Shown piece by piece: positions 16,546 through 23,923 of a DNA stretch of 56,208 nucleotides. The DNA is from Acidobacteriota bacterium (GTDB lineage Bacteria > Acidobacteriota > Terriglobia > Bryobacterales > Bryobacteraceae): contig JAFDVU010000021.1 in NCBI GenBank assembly GCA_018268835.1, positions 1 to 56,208 on the forward strand, written 5' to 3'. Under the pieces are notes generated by a model, which made no database searches, was not told the DNA's origin, and saw nothing but the letters and a program-made list of their open reading frames with translations. The position numbers and the translations under genes are program-made. Position 1 is the stretch's first letter. The number at the start of each line of letters is the position of its first letter.

Positions 16546-18236
16546 CGCGCGTCCCCTTTGAAGCCTTCGAGGTTGCTGGGTTCGGGGAGCAGCGGGGGGC
16601 GGTCGCTGGACTTGCTCTTCTTTTCGGTTTCAATTTCGCTCACCAGGATGGCGGGCGACACGGCGCTAACCGGGACGCTGCCGCTTTCGGCGCCGCAGTA
16701 GCCGTTGAAGACATCGAGCTTGGCGCCGGTGGCCACGATTTTGGAGAAGCTGGCCAGCGGGGTGCCGACGATGTCCACGCCGCGCACGAGCTGGTCGGGG
16801 CGGCCGTCGGTGAAGACGCGGTAGACCACGATGGGCAGCACCTTGAAGGCCTGCATGCCGCCGCGCTGCGTGGTGGTGAAGCCGCCGGTGATTTCGCGGA
16901 AGTAGAGGCCGTAGGGCTTGTTCTGCTTCTTCGCCTCATCGATCAGCATCTGCCGCAATTTGGCCTCGGGCACGGTGTTGGCGCTGTCCACGATCAGATT
17001 GCTCTGGCGCGACACGACCTCGAGGCCGGGCTGCCGGCGCCCATGGCCGTTGGAGTGGGGGAAGCCCTTGATGGGCGCCCGCGACATGAGGAATTCCTTG
17101 AGCACGCCCTTGTCCACGGCGCGCACCACCTGGCCCTTCACGCCTTCGTCGTCGTAGACATACCAGCCGTTCAGATCGATGCCGCCGACCTTGCGGCGGG
17201 TGGGGTCGAAGACCACCGAGAGGAAGTCGGGCAGCACCTTGGTGCCGACGCTCTTGGTGAAGGTCTGGCCCTCGCTTTCGTCGCGCTGTCGGTGGCCCTC
17301 CACGCGGTGGCCGAAGATTTCGTGGAAGAAGACGCCGGCGGCGCGTCCGCTGAAGATGGCGGGGCCGACGAAGGGCTCGGCCTCGGGCGCCTTGAGCAGG
17401 TTGGCGACGTCGTTGGCGACGCGGTCGATGGCGGCGATCACGACCTTGTCGTCGGGCAACCCGGATTCGTCCACCGCCTCGAAGGTGTCGAAGGAGGAGA
17501 TATCGGTGCCGTCGGCGGCCTTGGCCGAGGCGCTGACGATGATGCGCGCGAAGCCGCGGCCGTGTTCAATGCGCGAGCCTTCGCTGCTGACGAAGTAGCG
17601 CGTGTCGGTCTGGCAGATCACGGTCACGTGGCTGGTGAGCACGCTGGGGTAGTTCGCGAAGCGCGCGGAGTAGCGGCGAATCTTCTCCCGCCAGCCGCCC
17701 TCGTCGAAGTGCAGGGCGGGGGGCGCTTCCACGTAGGCGGCGGCCGGCTCGACAGAGAAATCGTCGGAATCGTCCTCCTGCGCGACCTTGACCTGGGTAT
17801 TGGTGCGGATGCGGATCAGGCGCTCGGCGGCGGCGCGGTAGGCGCGGTCGGTCTCCAGCCAGATGCGGTTCCTGATGGAGGGCACGCTGTCCTCATAGGT
17901 GATGGCGGCGCCGCTGGTGACCTGGCCCTGGTCGCCGCGCACGCGATGGTAGTTATCGAGCTTACGGTCGCCGACCCGGATGGAGACGTCGAGCCGGCGC
18001 GACTTGCCGCCGCCGGTGCCATCCACTGTGCCCAGGGTTCCGCCCACTTCCTTGAACTGCTGCTCGGTGATCTCGTAGCTGAGGAAGTACGGCGCCGGTT
18101 CGGCCTTCTGCTTGAGGGCGGTGAAGTTGCGGTTCAGTTCCTGCGACATGGTGTCCAGCAGGATGGAGGGTTGCGCCGCGGCCAGGGACAGGGCCGAAAG
18201 CCACAGCGTGACGGAAAACAGGAATCTGCCGATCAA
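16542..18236 (-). CDS. exported TldD-like metallopeptidase
   Basis: A 564-residue TldD/PmbA-family protein. It starts at a TTG followed by a signal peptide (LIGRFLFSVTLWLSALSLAAAQ). The metal motif HEIFGH is at residues 305-310, followed by RVEGHR and the YDDEGVKGQ strand. The third expected ligand, Cys514, lies in YCGAESGSVPVSAVSPAIL, matching the C-terminal pattern of TldD. All zinc ligands are thus present, while the next gene lacks them. TATTCT sits 6 bases before the TTG. A longer open frame continues upstream across the regulator gene, but that part is a shadow frame. Secretion is unusual for this family. Confidence 0.85.
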   Translation of the reverse strand: MIGRFLFSVTLWLSALSLAAAQPSILLDTMSQELNRNFTALKQKAEPAPYFLSYEITEQQFKEVGGTLGTVDGTGGGKSRRLDVSIRVGDRKLDNYHRVRGDQGQVTSGAAITYEDSVPSIRNRIWLETDRAYRAAAERLIRIRTNTQVKVAQEDDSDDFSVEPAAAYVEAPPALHFDEGGWREKIRRYSARFANYPSVLTSHVTVICQTDTRYFVSSEGSRIEHGRGFARIIVSASAKAADGTDISSFDTFEAVDESGLPDDKVVIAAIDRVANDVANLLKAPEAEPFVGPAIFSGRAAGVFFHEIFGHRVEGHRQRDESEGQTFTKSVGTKVLPDFLSVVFDPTRRKVGGIDLNGWYVYDDEGVKGQVVRAVDKGVLKEFLMSRAPIKGFPHSNGHGRRQPGLEVVSRQSNLIVDSANTVPEAKLRQMLIDEAKKQNKPYGLYFREITGGFTTTQRGGMQAFKVLPIVVYRVFTDGRPDQLVRGVDIVGTPLASFSKIVATGAKLDVFNGYCGAESGSVPVSAVSPAILVSEIETEKKSKSSDRPPLLPEPSNLEGFKGDAR

Positions 18237-18248
18237 GTTACCAGAATA
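18237..18248 (-). promoter_or_regulatory. TANNNT-N6 leaderless start signal before the TldD-like gene
   Basis: TATTCT (18248-18243), 6 bases, then the TTG start. No Shine-Dalgarno is present, and the signal peptide begins right at this codon, which supports both the start and a leaderless transcript. Confidence 0.4.
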
Positions 18249-18292
18249 ACATCGGCGTCCGCGCGCCAACGCGCGCTCCGGCGCCGCCCGGA

Positions 18293-18931
18293 TCAGCACC
18301 CGACCGTGGTTACGCCGGCCAGCCCCTTCTGCTTGAGGCCGTTCAAGGCGAGACCGTAGCGCCCGCGAATTCCGGTCTTTTCGAAGATGTGCTTGAGGTG
18401 GATCTTCACGGTGCCGGTCTGTATGCCGAGCGACAGCGCGATCTCGCGGTTTTTGAAGCCGCGTTCCACCAGTTCGAGGACCTGCACTTCGCGCGCCGTC
18501 AGCGAACTGTGCCCGGTGCGGATGACAAGGTCCACGTCGGGAAGCAGCCCTTCTTCCATCCACGTGCCGCCGCCGATGACCGTGTCGATGCAAGTGCGCA
18601 GCACGCGCACGGAAGCGGTTTTGCGGACCACGCCGCCGGCTCCGGCCTGCACGTAGCGCAAGGCCTCGGACTCCGTGATGGCGCCGCCCCAGACCACCAC
18701 CGAGGTTGGCGACTGCTCGTTGCGCAGGATGCGCAGCCAGTCCAGAACCGCGTGCGATCCCAACGCGCGGTCCACAATCAGCAACGTGGGGCGTAGTTCG
18801 CGAACCATGGCGATGCCATCCTCGATCGTGTTCACGGTAGCGGCTACTCTCGGGCCGTGATTGGACTCCAGAAGGCAGCGCAGCCCTTCCATGGCGACAG
18901 GTTCGGCATCGCAGACGGCTATGGTGGTCAC
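18293..18931 (-). CDS. NarL-type response regulator
   Basis: A 212-residue two-domain regulator. The receiver (about 1-120) has the likely phosphoacceptor Asp in LLIVDRAL and the conserved Lys in VVRKTAS. The C-terminal LuxR helix-turn-helix begins SLTAREVQVLELVERGFKNREIA and continues through TVKIHLKHIFEKTG. The acidic pair near the N-terminus is reduced to a single CDAEP, so phosphorylation may be weak. No histidine kinase is adjacent. The start is a GTG with AAGG 9 bases upstream. The TldD-like gene begins 56 bases downstream of its stop, in the same direction, and could be a target. Confidence 0.88.
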   Translation of the reverse strand: MTTIAVCDAEPVAMEGLRCLLESNHGPRVAATVNTIEDGIAMVRELRPTLLIVDRALGSHAVLDWLRILRNEQSPTSVVVWGGAITESEALRYVQAGAGGVVRKTASVRVLRTCIDTVIGGGTWMEEGLLPDVDLVIRTGHSSLTAREVQVLELVERGFKNREIALSLGIQTGTVKIHLKHIFEKTGIRGRYGLALNGLKQKGLAGVTTVGC

Positions 18932-19068
18932 AGTGATGTACCTTGGTCGGAATATCGACAGGGGATTTCGAAAACCTTAGTGGGACCTTGGCCGGCTTTC
19001 TCTCGCGGGAATGTGCCTGGCTTCGCGCGGCCGCGCCGGCCGGCGAATCCGCCGCGCCGGTGGCTTGA

Positions 19069-19080
19069 TATGATGCAGGC
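19069..19080 (+). promoter_or_regulatory. TANNNT-N6 leaderless start signal
   Basis: TATGAT (19069-19074), then 6 bases and the ATG at 19081. GC-rich sequence lies further upstream and no -35 box is obvious. Confidence 0.4.
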
Positions 19081-20250
19081 ATGCGCCGGCTTGTACTCCT
19101 GCTGTCGCTCGCTTCGGCGGCCTGCATGGCGCAGGTGATGGTGGAGGAACGGCGCCTCAGCCGCGTCCTGCCGGCTTTTGCGGACCCGGCCCCGCCGGCA
19201 ACCCTGCACTGCTCCGTCACGCCGATCCATCCGCAGCTCAACTACGGGTTTCGCTTTCAGGCGGGCTACACGGTCGCGGTCCCGATGGAGCAATTCGCGG
19301 GGGCGGGGCACCGCTGGCGGATGATCGCGCGCATCACGCCGGAGGGGGGCGGTCCGGTGTACCTGACGTCGTACTTCCGGTTGCCCACGGTCCCAGCTAC
19401 CAAAGTGCAACTCCATGTGGGCGGGGTCTACCTGCTGGGAGAAGGCTCATACAAGGTGCGCTTCGTGTTCCTGGACGAAACCGGGCGCGCCTGCCGGCAG
19501 GACTGGCGGGTGGATGCGCACCGCAACCGCGGCGAGAGCAAGGTGCGGATGGCGATCGCGCCCGGCAGCGTGCTGGACGTGTCGCTGCGCGGAGCGGGCG
19601 TGGCGGCGCCGGCGGCGGCGGACGACGCGCGCCCCATCCGGCTCAGCATCCTGCTGCATGCCGCGCCGGCGTTTCCGCGGGGGACGCGGCTGCGTCCCAA
19701 CGATGTCCTCATGCTCCTGTCGAGCGTCTCCTCGCTGCTGGAGCACGTCCCCGCCACCAGCGTGCGCCTGGTGGCCTTCAACCTGGATCAGCAGCGGGAG
19801 TTGTACCGCAAGGAGAGTTTCCAACTCGCCGACCTGCCGGCGCTGGGCGGGGTCATGATGCGGACCGAACTGGGGCTGGTGGATGTGAAGGTGCTGGCCA
19901 ACCGGCGCGGCCACGTGGAGACCATCGCGGGGCTGGTGCAGGGGGAACTCGCGGCGCAGCCGGCGCCGGACGCGGTGGTGTTTCTGGGGCCGGTGAGCCG
20001 CTACTCCGACAAACCGCCGGCGCTGGAACTGCCGGCCGAGCATCCGCGGTTTCTCTTCTTCCGGCTGGCGCCGTTCGCGCGCATCGGAATGGGCCGCGGG
20101 AACATCGCGTACCTGCCCGACGCGAGCCTGCCGGACAGCATCGGGTACGCGGTCTCCCGCATGGGGGGCAAGACGATCACGATCCGCAGCCCGGGAGACC
20201 TGGCCAAGGCAATCGGGCGGCTGGAGGAGACGCCGCGGCGCGGGGGATAA
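19081..20250 (+). CDS. secreted protein of unknown function, 389 aa
   Basis: No family recognised. An 18-residue signal peptide ends in ACMAQ. The first half is beta-rich (GYTVAVPMEQFAGAGHRWR, then VGGVYLLGEGSYKVRFVF). The second half (about 180-389) looks like the alpha/beta fold of acidobacterial von Willebrand-A-like secreted proteins, with LSILLHAAPAF and DAVVFLGPVSRYSD as core strands, but a complete metal-site motif is not seen. It is divergent from the response regulator gene with 149 bases between starts. TATGAT lies 6 bases before the ATG. Downstream is a terminator that serves the opposite strand. Confidence 0.75.
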   Translation: MRRLVLLLSLASAACMAQVMVEERRLSRVLPAFADPAPPATLHCSVTPIHPQLNYGFRFQAGYTVAVPMEQFAGAGHRWRMIARITPEGGGPVYLTSYFRLPTVPATKVQLHVGGVYLLGEGSYKVRFVFLDETGRACRQDWRVDAHRNRGESKVRMAIAPGSVLDVSLRGAGVAAPAAADDARPIRLSILLHAAPAFPRGTRLRPNDVLMLLSSVSSLLEHVPATSVRLVAFNLDQQRELYRKESFQLADLPALGGVMMRTELGLVDVKVLANRRGHVETIAGLVQGELAAQPAPDAVVFLGPVSRYSDKPPALELPAEHPRFLFFRLAPFARIGMGRGNIAYLPDASLPDSIGYAVSRMGGKTITIRSPGDLAKAIGRLEETPRRGG

Positions 20251-20253
20251 ACG

Positions 20254-20285
20254 TAAAAACGGCCTCCCCCGGAGGAGAGGCCGTT
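20254..20285 (-). terminator. intrinsic terminator of the sigma / anti-sigma operon
   Basis: Perfect 9-base stem AACGGCCTC / GAGGCCGTT (20258-20266 and 20277-20285). On the minus strand the stem runs into TTTTTA, so it ends the transcript of the gene stopping at 20311. On the plus strand no T-run follows. Confidence 0.75.
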
Positions 20286-20310
20286 CGGTGGGAGCAGCCT
20301 GCGCTGCCGG

Positions 20311-21132
20311 CTACTGGTTCTGGCCGGGACCGGCGGCCCGGGGACGCGGGCGCGCGGCTTCGGTCACTTTGAAATCCGACGGCGCGGCGAAGAGCGTGGG
20401 CGAAGGCTCGGCGCGGCTGACGTTGGTGTAGCGCATGACGGTCTCGCCGTAGCGCGGGTCGGTCCGTTTTTCATACACCACGGTCTGCAGCTCGCTCGAA
20501 TACCAGGTTTCGGTGACGATCTGGAGGGGCAGTTCATTGCCCATCTGGCCGGCGGGGATGGTCATGGTGGTGCGGCGCCCCTCGGCCATCACGCCGTCGA
20601 TGTTCTGGGTGCCCAGCGATTCGGTTTTCAGGTTGGCGGCGTTGCGCCGCGGACGGGCGGACTGAATCCCGTTCTGCTGGTATAAGGCGGCGCCGCGTCC
20701 ACGCCCGCCGGGGGTGAAGGTGGAGCGGGTACCGGTCTTATCGGTGGCGTTGAGCGAGAGGCTGACGCCGGCTACGGGGTCGTGGATGAACACCAGCGAG
20801 GGCATGGCGGCTCCGCCGCTGAGACCGCCCAGGTTGGGCGACTGTTCGCGCCGCGTCCGCCCTTCGCTGTCGCGATACATCTTCACGGTGTTGGTCTGCC
20901 GGATGTGGTTGCCGTCCGGCAGGGTCTGGGTGGATTCGGTGACGATGTCAGCCGAGAACGGCGCGTTTTTCACGACCCGTCCGGGCATACCGGCTTCGGC
21001 GCCGAGGAAACGTGCTCCTCCTCCGCCGGGTCCGAAGCCGCGCCCGGGTCCGCGTCCGGGCATCGGACCCGGGCCTTGAGCGCCTGCGGTCAGCGCCGCA
21101 GCGAAGAATACCAAAAATGTCATTCGAGTCAT
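20311..21132 (-). CDS. secreted Gly/Arg-rich protein in an ECF sigma operon
   Basis: A 273-residue exported protein with signal MTRMTFLVFFAAALTAGAQ, then a Gly/Pro/Arg-rich linker (about 20-55). The remaining beta-rich part recalls outer-membrane lipoprotein-sorting folds: FSADIVTEST, then VKMYRDSEGRTRREQ and ETWYSSELQTVVYEKRTDPR. The latter segment is common in acidobacterial sigma-factor operons, but I know no assigned function. GGAG upstream supports the ATG at 21132. It is the third gene after the sigma factor and anti-sigma factor, 41 bases behind the latter, and ends at a terminator. It may be a periplasmic effector or target of that sigma system. Confidence 0.78.
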   Translation of the reverse strand: MTRMTFLVFFAAALTAGAQGPGPMPGRGPGRGFGPGGGGARFLGAEAGMPGRVVKNAPFSADIVTESTQTLPDGNHIRQTNTVKMYRDSEGRTRREQSPNLGGLSGGAAMPSLVFIHDPVAGVSLSLNATDKTGTRSTFTPGGRGRGAALYQQNGIQSARPRRNAANLKTESLGTQNIDGVMAEGRRTTMTIPAGQMGNELPLQIVTETWYSSELQTVVYEKRTDPRYGETVMRYTNVSRAEPSPTLFAAPSDFKVTEAARPRPRAAGPGQNQ

Positions 21133-21173
21133 GGTCAATTCTCCAAGGATCAAATCCGTACGAACCCCGGCCG

Positions 21174-21788
21174 TCACTCGCCGCCGGTGGTATCCACGAA
21201 GCGGACCGCGCGAGCCAGCCCGTCGGAACCCACCATGACGTCGGCCAGGACCGTCTCATCGGCGCGGTCGGGGCTGACGTCGATGCCCACCTGCATCATC
21301 GCCGAGCGCGGCAATTCGACATGCACCACACTCAAGTCGTCGCTGGGCGCGAGTTGCTGCGCTCCGGGCAGGGGCAGATAACCCTCTTCCATGGCCGCGT
21401 CGAGCGTGCCCGACGCGCCCTCCATCACGGCCATTTCCACGTGCCGCGCCGGGGGATTGGTGTCGGCTTCCGGTGTGCGCTGGCGCGTGAGGAAGAAGCC
21501 GGCGGCGACCGTGGCGGCCAGGGCCGCGGCCCAGGTCACGGGCAGGATCCAGCGGCGGCGGGAACCGGCGGAAACCGGCGTGCCGTTCTGCGCGCGGAAC
21601 TCGGCCAGCAGGCGGGCTTCCACTCGCGGCGGCGCCCCGAGGCGCGCGGTCTCCGACGCCAGCGCGCGCATTCCCCCCGCCAGTTCGGCCTCGCGGCGCA
21701 GGCGTGCGGCGCACGCGGCACACTCCTGAAGGTGGGCCTGGCCGCCTCCGGTCTCGGGCATGTTCTTCCAGAATTCCTGGCACGTCAT
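21174..21788 (-). CDS. zinc-finger anti-sigma factor, membrane-anchored
   Basis: A 204-residue protein with an N-terminal ZAS-type anti-sigma motif: Cys3 in MTCQEF, then HLQECAACAARL (H-x3-C-x2-C). One membrane segment follows (about 90-110, ILPVTWAAALAATVAAGFFL) and then a periplasmic part of about 95 residues. It would hold the ECF sigma factor encoded just upstream until a signal reaches the periplasmic domain. The ATG at 21788 has GAGGT at a good distance and is chosen over a GTG seven codons earlier. The site-2 protease at 8693 is a possible, unproven, processing enzyme. Confidence 0.85.
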   Translation of the reverse strand: MTCQEFWKNMPETGGGQAHLQECAACAARLRREAELAGGMRALASETARLGAPPRVEARLLAEFRAQNGTPVSAGSRRRWILPVTWAAALAATVAAGFFLTRQRTPEADTNPPARHVEMAVMEGASGTLDAAMEEGYLPLPGAQQLAPSDDLSVVHVELPRSAMMQVGIDVSPDRADETVLADVMVGSDGLARAVRFVDTTGGE

Positions 21789-21823
21789 GGCATCTACCTC
21801 ACCGTCCACACGGCAGGACCGTG

Positions 21824-22483
21824 TTACCCGTCCCTCCCGGCAGTCCGCGCGGCCAGGGGTGGTTGGATGCCGCCCGGCCAGGGATTCGCCGGATGCAGCG
21901 GGGTCGCTTTCCGGGGACTTCGATCCTGCTTCAACTTATCCAGCAACAGGGCGCGCGCGCGATGCAGGCGCGATCGCACGGTGCCGATCGGACAGCCCAG
22001 CGCCACGGCGGCGTCCGCGTAATCCACTTCTTCGAGGTCGCAGAGCAGCACAACCTCCCGGTACCGCCGCGGCAGGGCCTGAACCGCGCGCCGCAGCGCC
22101 TCGATTCCCTCGCGATGGGTCAGGTCCACCAGCGGGTCGTCATCCACCGCCAGTTCGGGCAGCGCGGCTTCGTCCGACTCCGCGACCAGCGCCACATCGG
22201 CGCGTGCCCGGTCCGCGTGCCGCAGCACCAGCTTACGGGCGATGCCGAAGAGGTATCCCGAGAGCGTTCCCCGTTCCGGATCGAAACCGCAGCCGTCGCG
22301 CAGCAGGGTGAGGAAAATCTCCTGGGTGATATCCTCAGCGGCCGCTGTCGAACCGCTCATGTGAAGTGCGAAACGATACAGTGCCGCCTGCCGTCGATGG
22401 TAAAGGGCGAGAAACGCGTCCTCGTCCCCGCTCCGAATCCGGAACAGCAGTTCCTCGTCGGTTTCCTGGGGGTTGGGCCTCAT
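21824..22483 (-). CDS. ECF-type RNA polymerase sigma factor
   Basis: A 219-residue sigma-70 family factor of the extracytoplasmic function class. Region 2 is seen in EDAFLALYHRRQAALYRFAL and EDITQEIFLTLLRD, with the linker and region 4 in LPRRYREVVLLCDLEEVDYADAA and CPIGTVRSRLHRARALL. The C-terminal 35 residues are Pro/Arg-rich and extra. The ATG at 22483 follows GAGAGG by 3 bases; upstream in-frame starts at 22498 and 22510 are possible. It heads the operon sigma factor - anti-sigma - secreted protein, with gaps of 35 and 41 bases. The 226-base region upstream, shared with the PAS-LuxR gene, is AT-rich near 22560-22640 but holds no promoter I can name safely. Confidence 0.9.
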   Translation of the reverse strand: MRPNPQETDEELLFRIRSGDEDAFLALYHRRQAALYRFALHMSGSTAAAEDITQEIFLTLLRDGCGFDPERGTLSGYLFGIARKLVLRHADRARADVALVAESDEAALPELAVDDDPLVDLTHREGIEALRRAVQALPRRYREVVLLCDLEEVDYADAAVALGCPIGTVRSRLHRARALLLDKLKQDRSPRKATPLHPANPWPGGIQPPLAARTAGRDG

Positions 22484-22709
22484 TTGCCTCTCACTATACA
22501 TTCGTGTCACCGGCCATGAAAGTTCGAGAATATGCGAGGCCGGCTCCGGTCAATCCCGGATAGAAATGAAAATTCTGCTAAAGATAACGAAATTGGTACT
22601 TTACGGCTAGTATCCCCTACACTATTATTCACTTTAAGGCCCTACACGTCGGGGCAGGGTGAAGTGTGGTCCTGTGCGGATGATGGAAGAGGCCAAAGAC
22701 GGAGAGGCG

Positions 22710-23390
22710 ATGGCAGCCGGACAACCAATCGACGAAGTAACCATGCTGCGCCGGAGACTGGCCGATGCGGAGGCGGCACTCGGGCGCGAAACTCAAACCG
22801 CGGAGGAACAATTCAGGGAATTATTGGACGCATCTCCGGTAATGACCTGGATTTCGGGTTCCGATGCACTGTGCACCTTCTTTAACCGCGCGTGGCTGGA
22901 ATACCGCGGGCGGCGACTGGAAGAAGAGGTGGGGAACGGGTGGACCGAAGGCCTTCATCCCGACGACCGCGACCTCTGTCTGGAAACGTACCTGAAGGCA
23001 TTTTCCGCGCGTCAGCCGTTTCGGGTACAGTATCGCCTGCAGAAATCCTCGGGCGAGTTTGCTTGGGTGGAAGACCACGGAATGCCGCGGGTGACCAACG
23101 GAAGCTTTACCGGCTTCATGGGGACGGCGATCGATATCAGCGACCGCCGGCGGCGTGCGTTTACCCCCGATGAGCAAAGTGTGCGCATGGTTTTCTCGCT
23201 GACCGAGCGGGAACGCCAGGTGCTGGTGCTCATCGCCAACGGCAGGTCCACCAAGGAAGCGGCATCGACGTTGGGAATCAGCTACAAGACGGCGGATTCC
23301 CATCGCAGCCGGATTCTCGAGAAGCTGGGGGTTCACGAGACCGCCAGCATGGTCCGGTACGCGATTCGCGCCGGGCTGATCGAGGCCTGA
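22710..23390 (+). CDS. PAS domain LuxR-type transcriptional regulator
   Basis: A 226-residue one-chain sensor-regulator. After a short helical lead (TMLRRRLADAEAALGRE) comes a PAS domain (about 38-155: ELLDASPVMTWISGSD, then GLHPDDRDLC and the PAC-type end FTGFMGTAIDISDRRR). The C-terminal LuxR helix-turn-helix is SLTERERQVLVLIANGRSTKEAA through KTADSHRSRILEKLG. No kinase or receiver is present, so signal sensing and DNA binding are on one chain. The ATG at 22710 has GGAG 5 bases away and is favoured over a GTG at 22659 and ATGs at 22680 and 22683. Confidence 0.85.
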   Translation: MAAGQPIDEVTMLRRRLADAEAALGRETQTAEEQFRELLDASPVMTWISGSDALCTFFNRAWLEYRGRRLEEEVGNGWTEGLHPDDRDLCLETYLKAFSARQPFRVQYRLQKSSGEFAWVEDHGMPRVTNGSFTGFMGTAIDISDRRRRAFTPDEQSVRMVFSLTERERQVLVLIANGRSTKEAASTLGISYKTADSHRSRILEKLGVHETASMVRYAIRAGLIEA

Positions 23391-23458
23391 GCGGCGCGAC
23401 AAGCAGCGGGCTGATGGGCATTGCCCTGCCGGGATCCTGTACTCTGGAAACGGAGACG

Positions 23459-23923
23459 ATGCCCAACAGCTTTCTGCTGCAAACAATCGAACTGGCGGTG
23501 GATAACGTCCGTCGGGGCGGAGGTCCGTTCGCGGCCATGGTGGTGCGCGGCGGCGCGGTTATCGCGGCCGGGGTCAACCAGGTCACGCGCGCCAACGACC
23601 CCACAGCGCATGCCGAAGTGGTGGCGATTCGCGAAGCCTGCCGTGTGCTCGGCGCCTTCCAGCTTGCCGGGTGCGACCTCTACACGTCGTGCGAGCCGTG
23701 CCCGATGTGCCTGGGGGCGATCTACTGGGCACGTCCGGAGCGCGTGTTCTTCGCTGCGACCCAGAAGGACGCCGCGGCCGCCGGCTTCGACGACGAATTC
23801 ATCTACCGCGAAATCGCCCTGCCGCCCGAGTCGCGCCGCATTCCGATGCTGCGAGTGGAAGATGAGGCGGCCGCGCGGCCGTTCGAAGCTTGGCTCGGCA
23901 ACGCCGCCCGGACCAAGTATTAG
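23459..23923 (+). CDS. nucleoside/guanine deaminase, cytidine deaminase superfamily
   Basis: A 154-residue zinc hydrolase. The zinc and proton-shuttle motif is TAHAEVVA (His-Ala-Glu), with the second half CEPCPMCLGAIYWAR. The length, the opening VDNVRRGGGPFAAMVVR and the lack of tRNA-binding features favour a GuaD-like guanine deaminase, but tRNA adenosine deaminase TadA has the same motifs. GGAG near the ATG and the protein start decide 23459. The stop overlaps the stop of the convergent PD40-TPR gene. Confidence 0.87.
   Translation: MPNSFLLQTIELAVDNVRRGGGPFAAMVVRGGAVIAAGVNQVTRANDPTAHAEVVAIREACRVLGAFQLAGCDLYTSCEPCPMCLGAIYWARPERVFFAATQKDAAAAGFDDEFIYREIALPPESRRIPMLRVEDEAAARPFEAWLGNAARTKY

Noticed and set aside
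12763..16701. A 1312-codon open frame on the plus strand opposite lptFG and the TldE-like gene
   Set aside because: Its translation is Gly/Ala/Glu/His-rich low complexity with no motifs, and it is the mirror of two well-supported genes in GC-rich DNA.
18237..19241. Upstream extension of the TldD-like frame to 19241
   Set aside because: The extension lies antiframe to the NarL regulator gene and is Arg/Pro-rich. A proper signal peptide begins at the TTG at 18236.
20251..20290. The hairpin after the 19081 gene as its own terminator
   Set aside because: The T-run lies only on the minus-strand side, so it serves the opposite operon.
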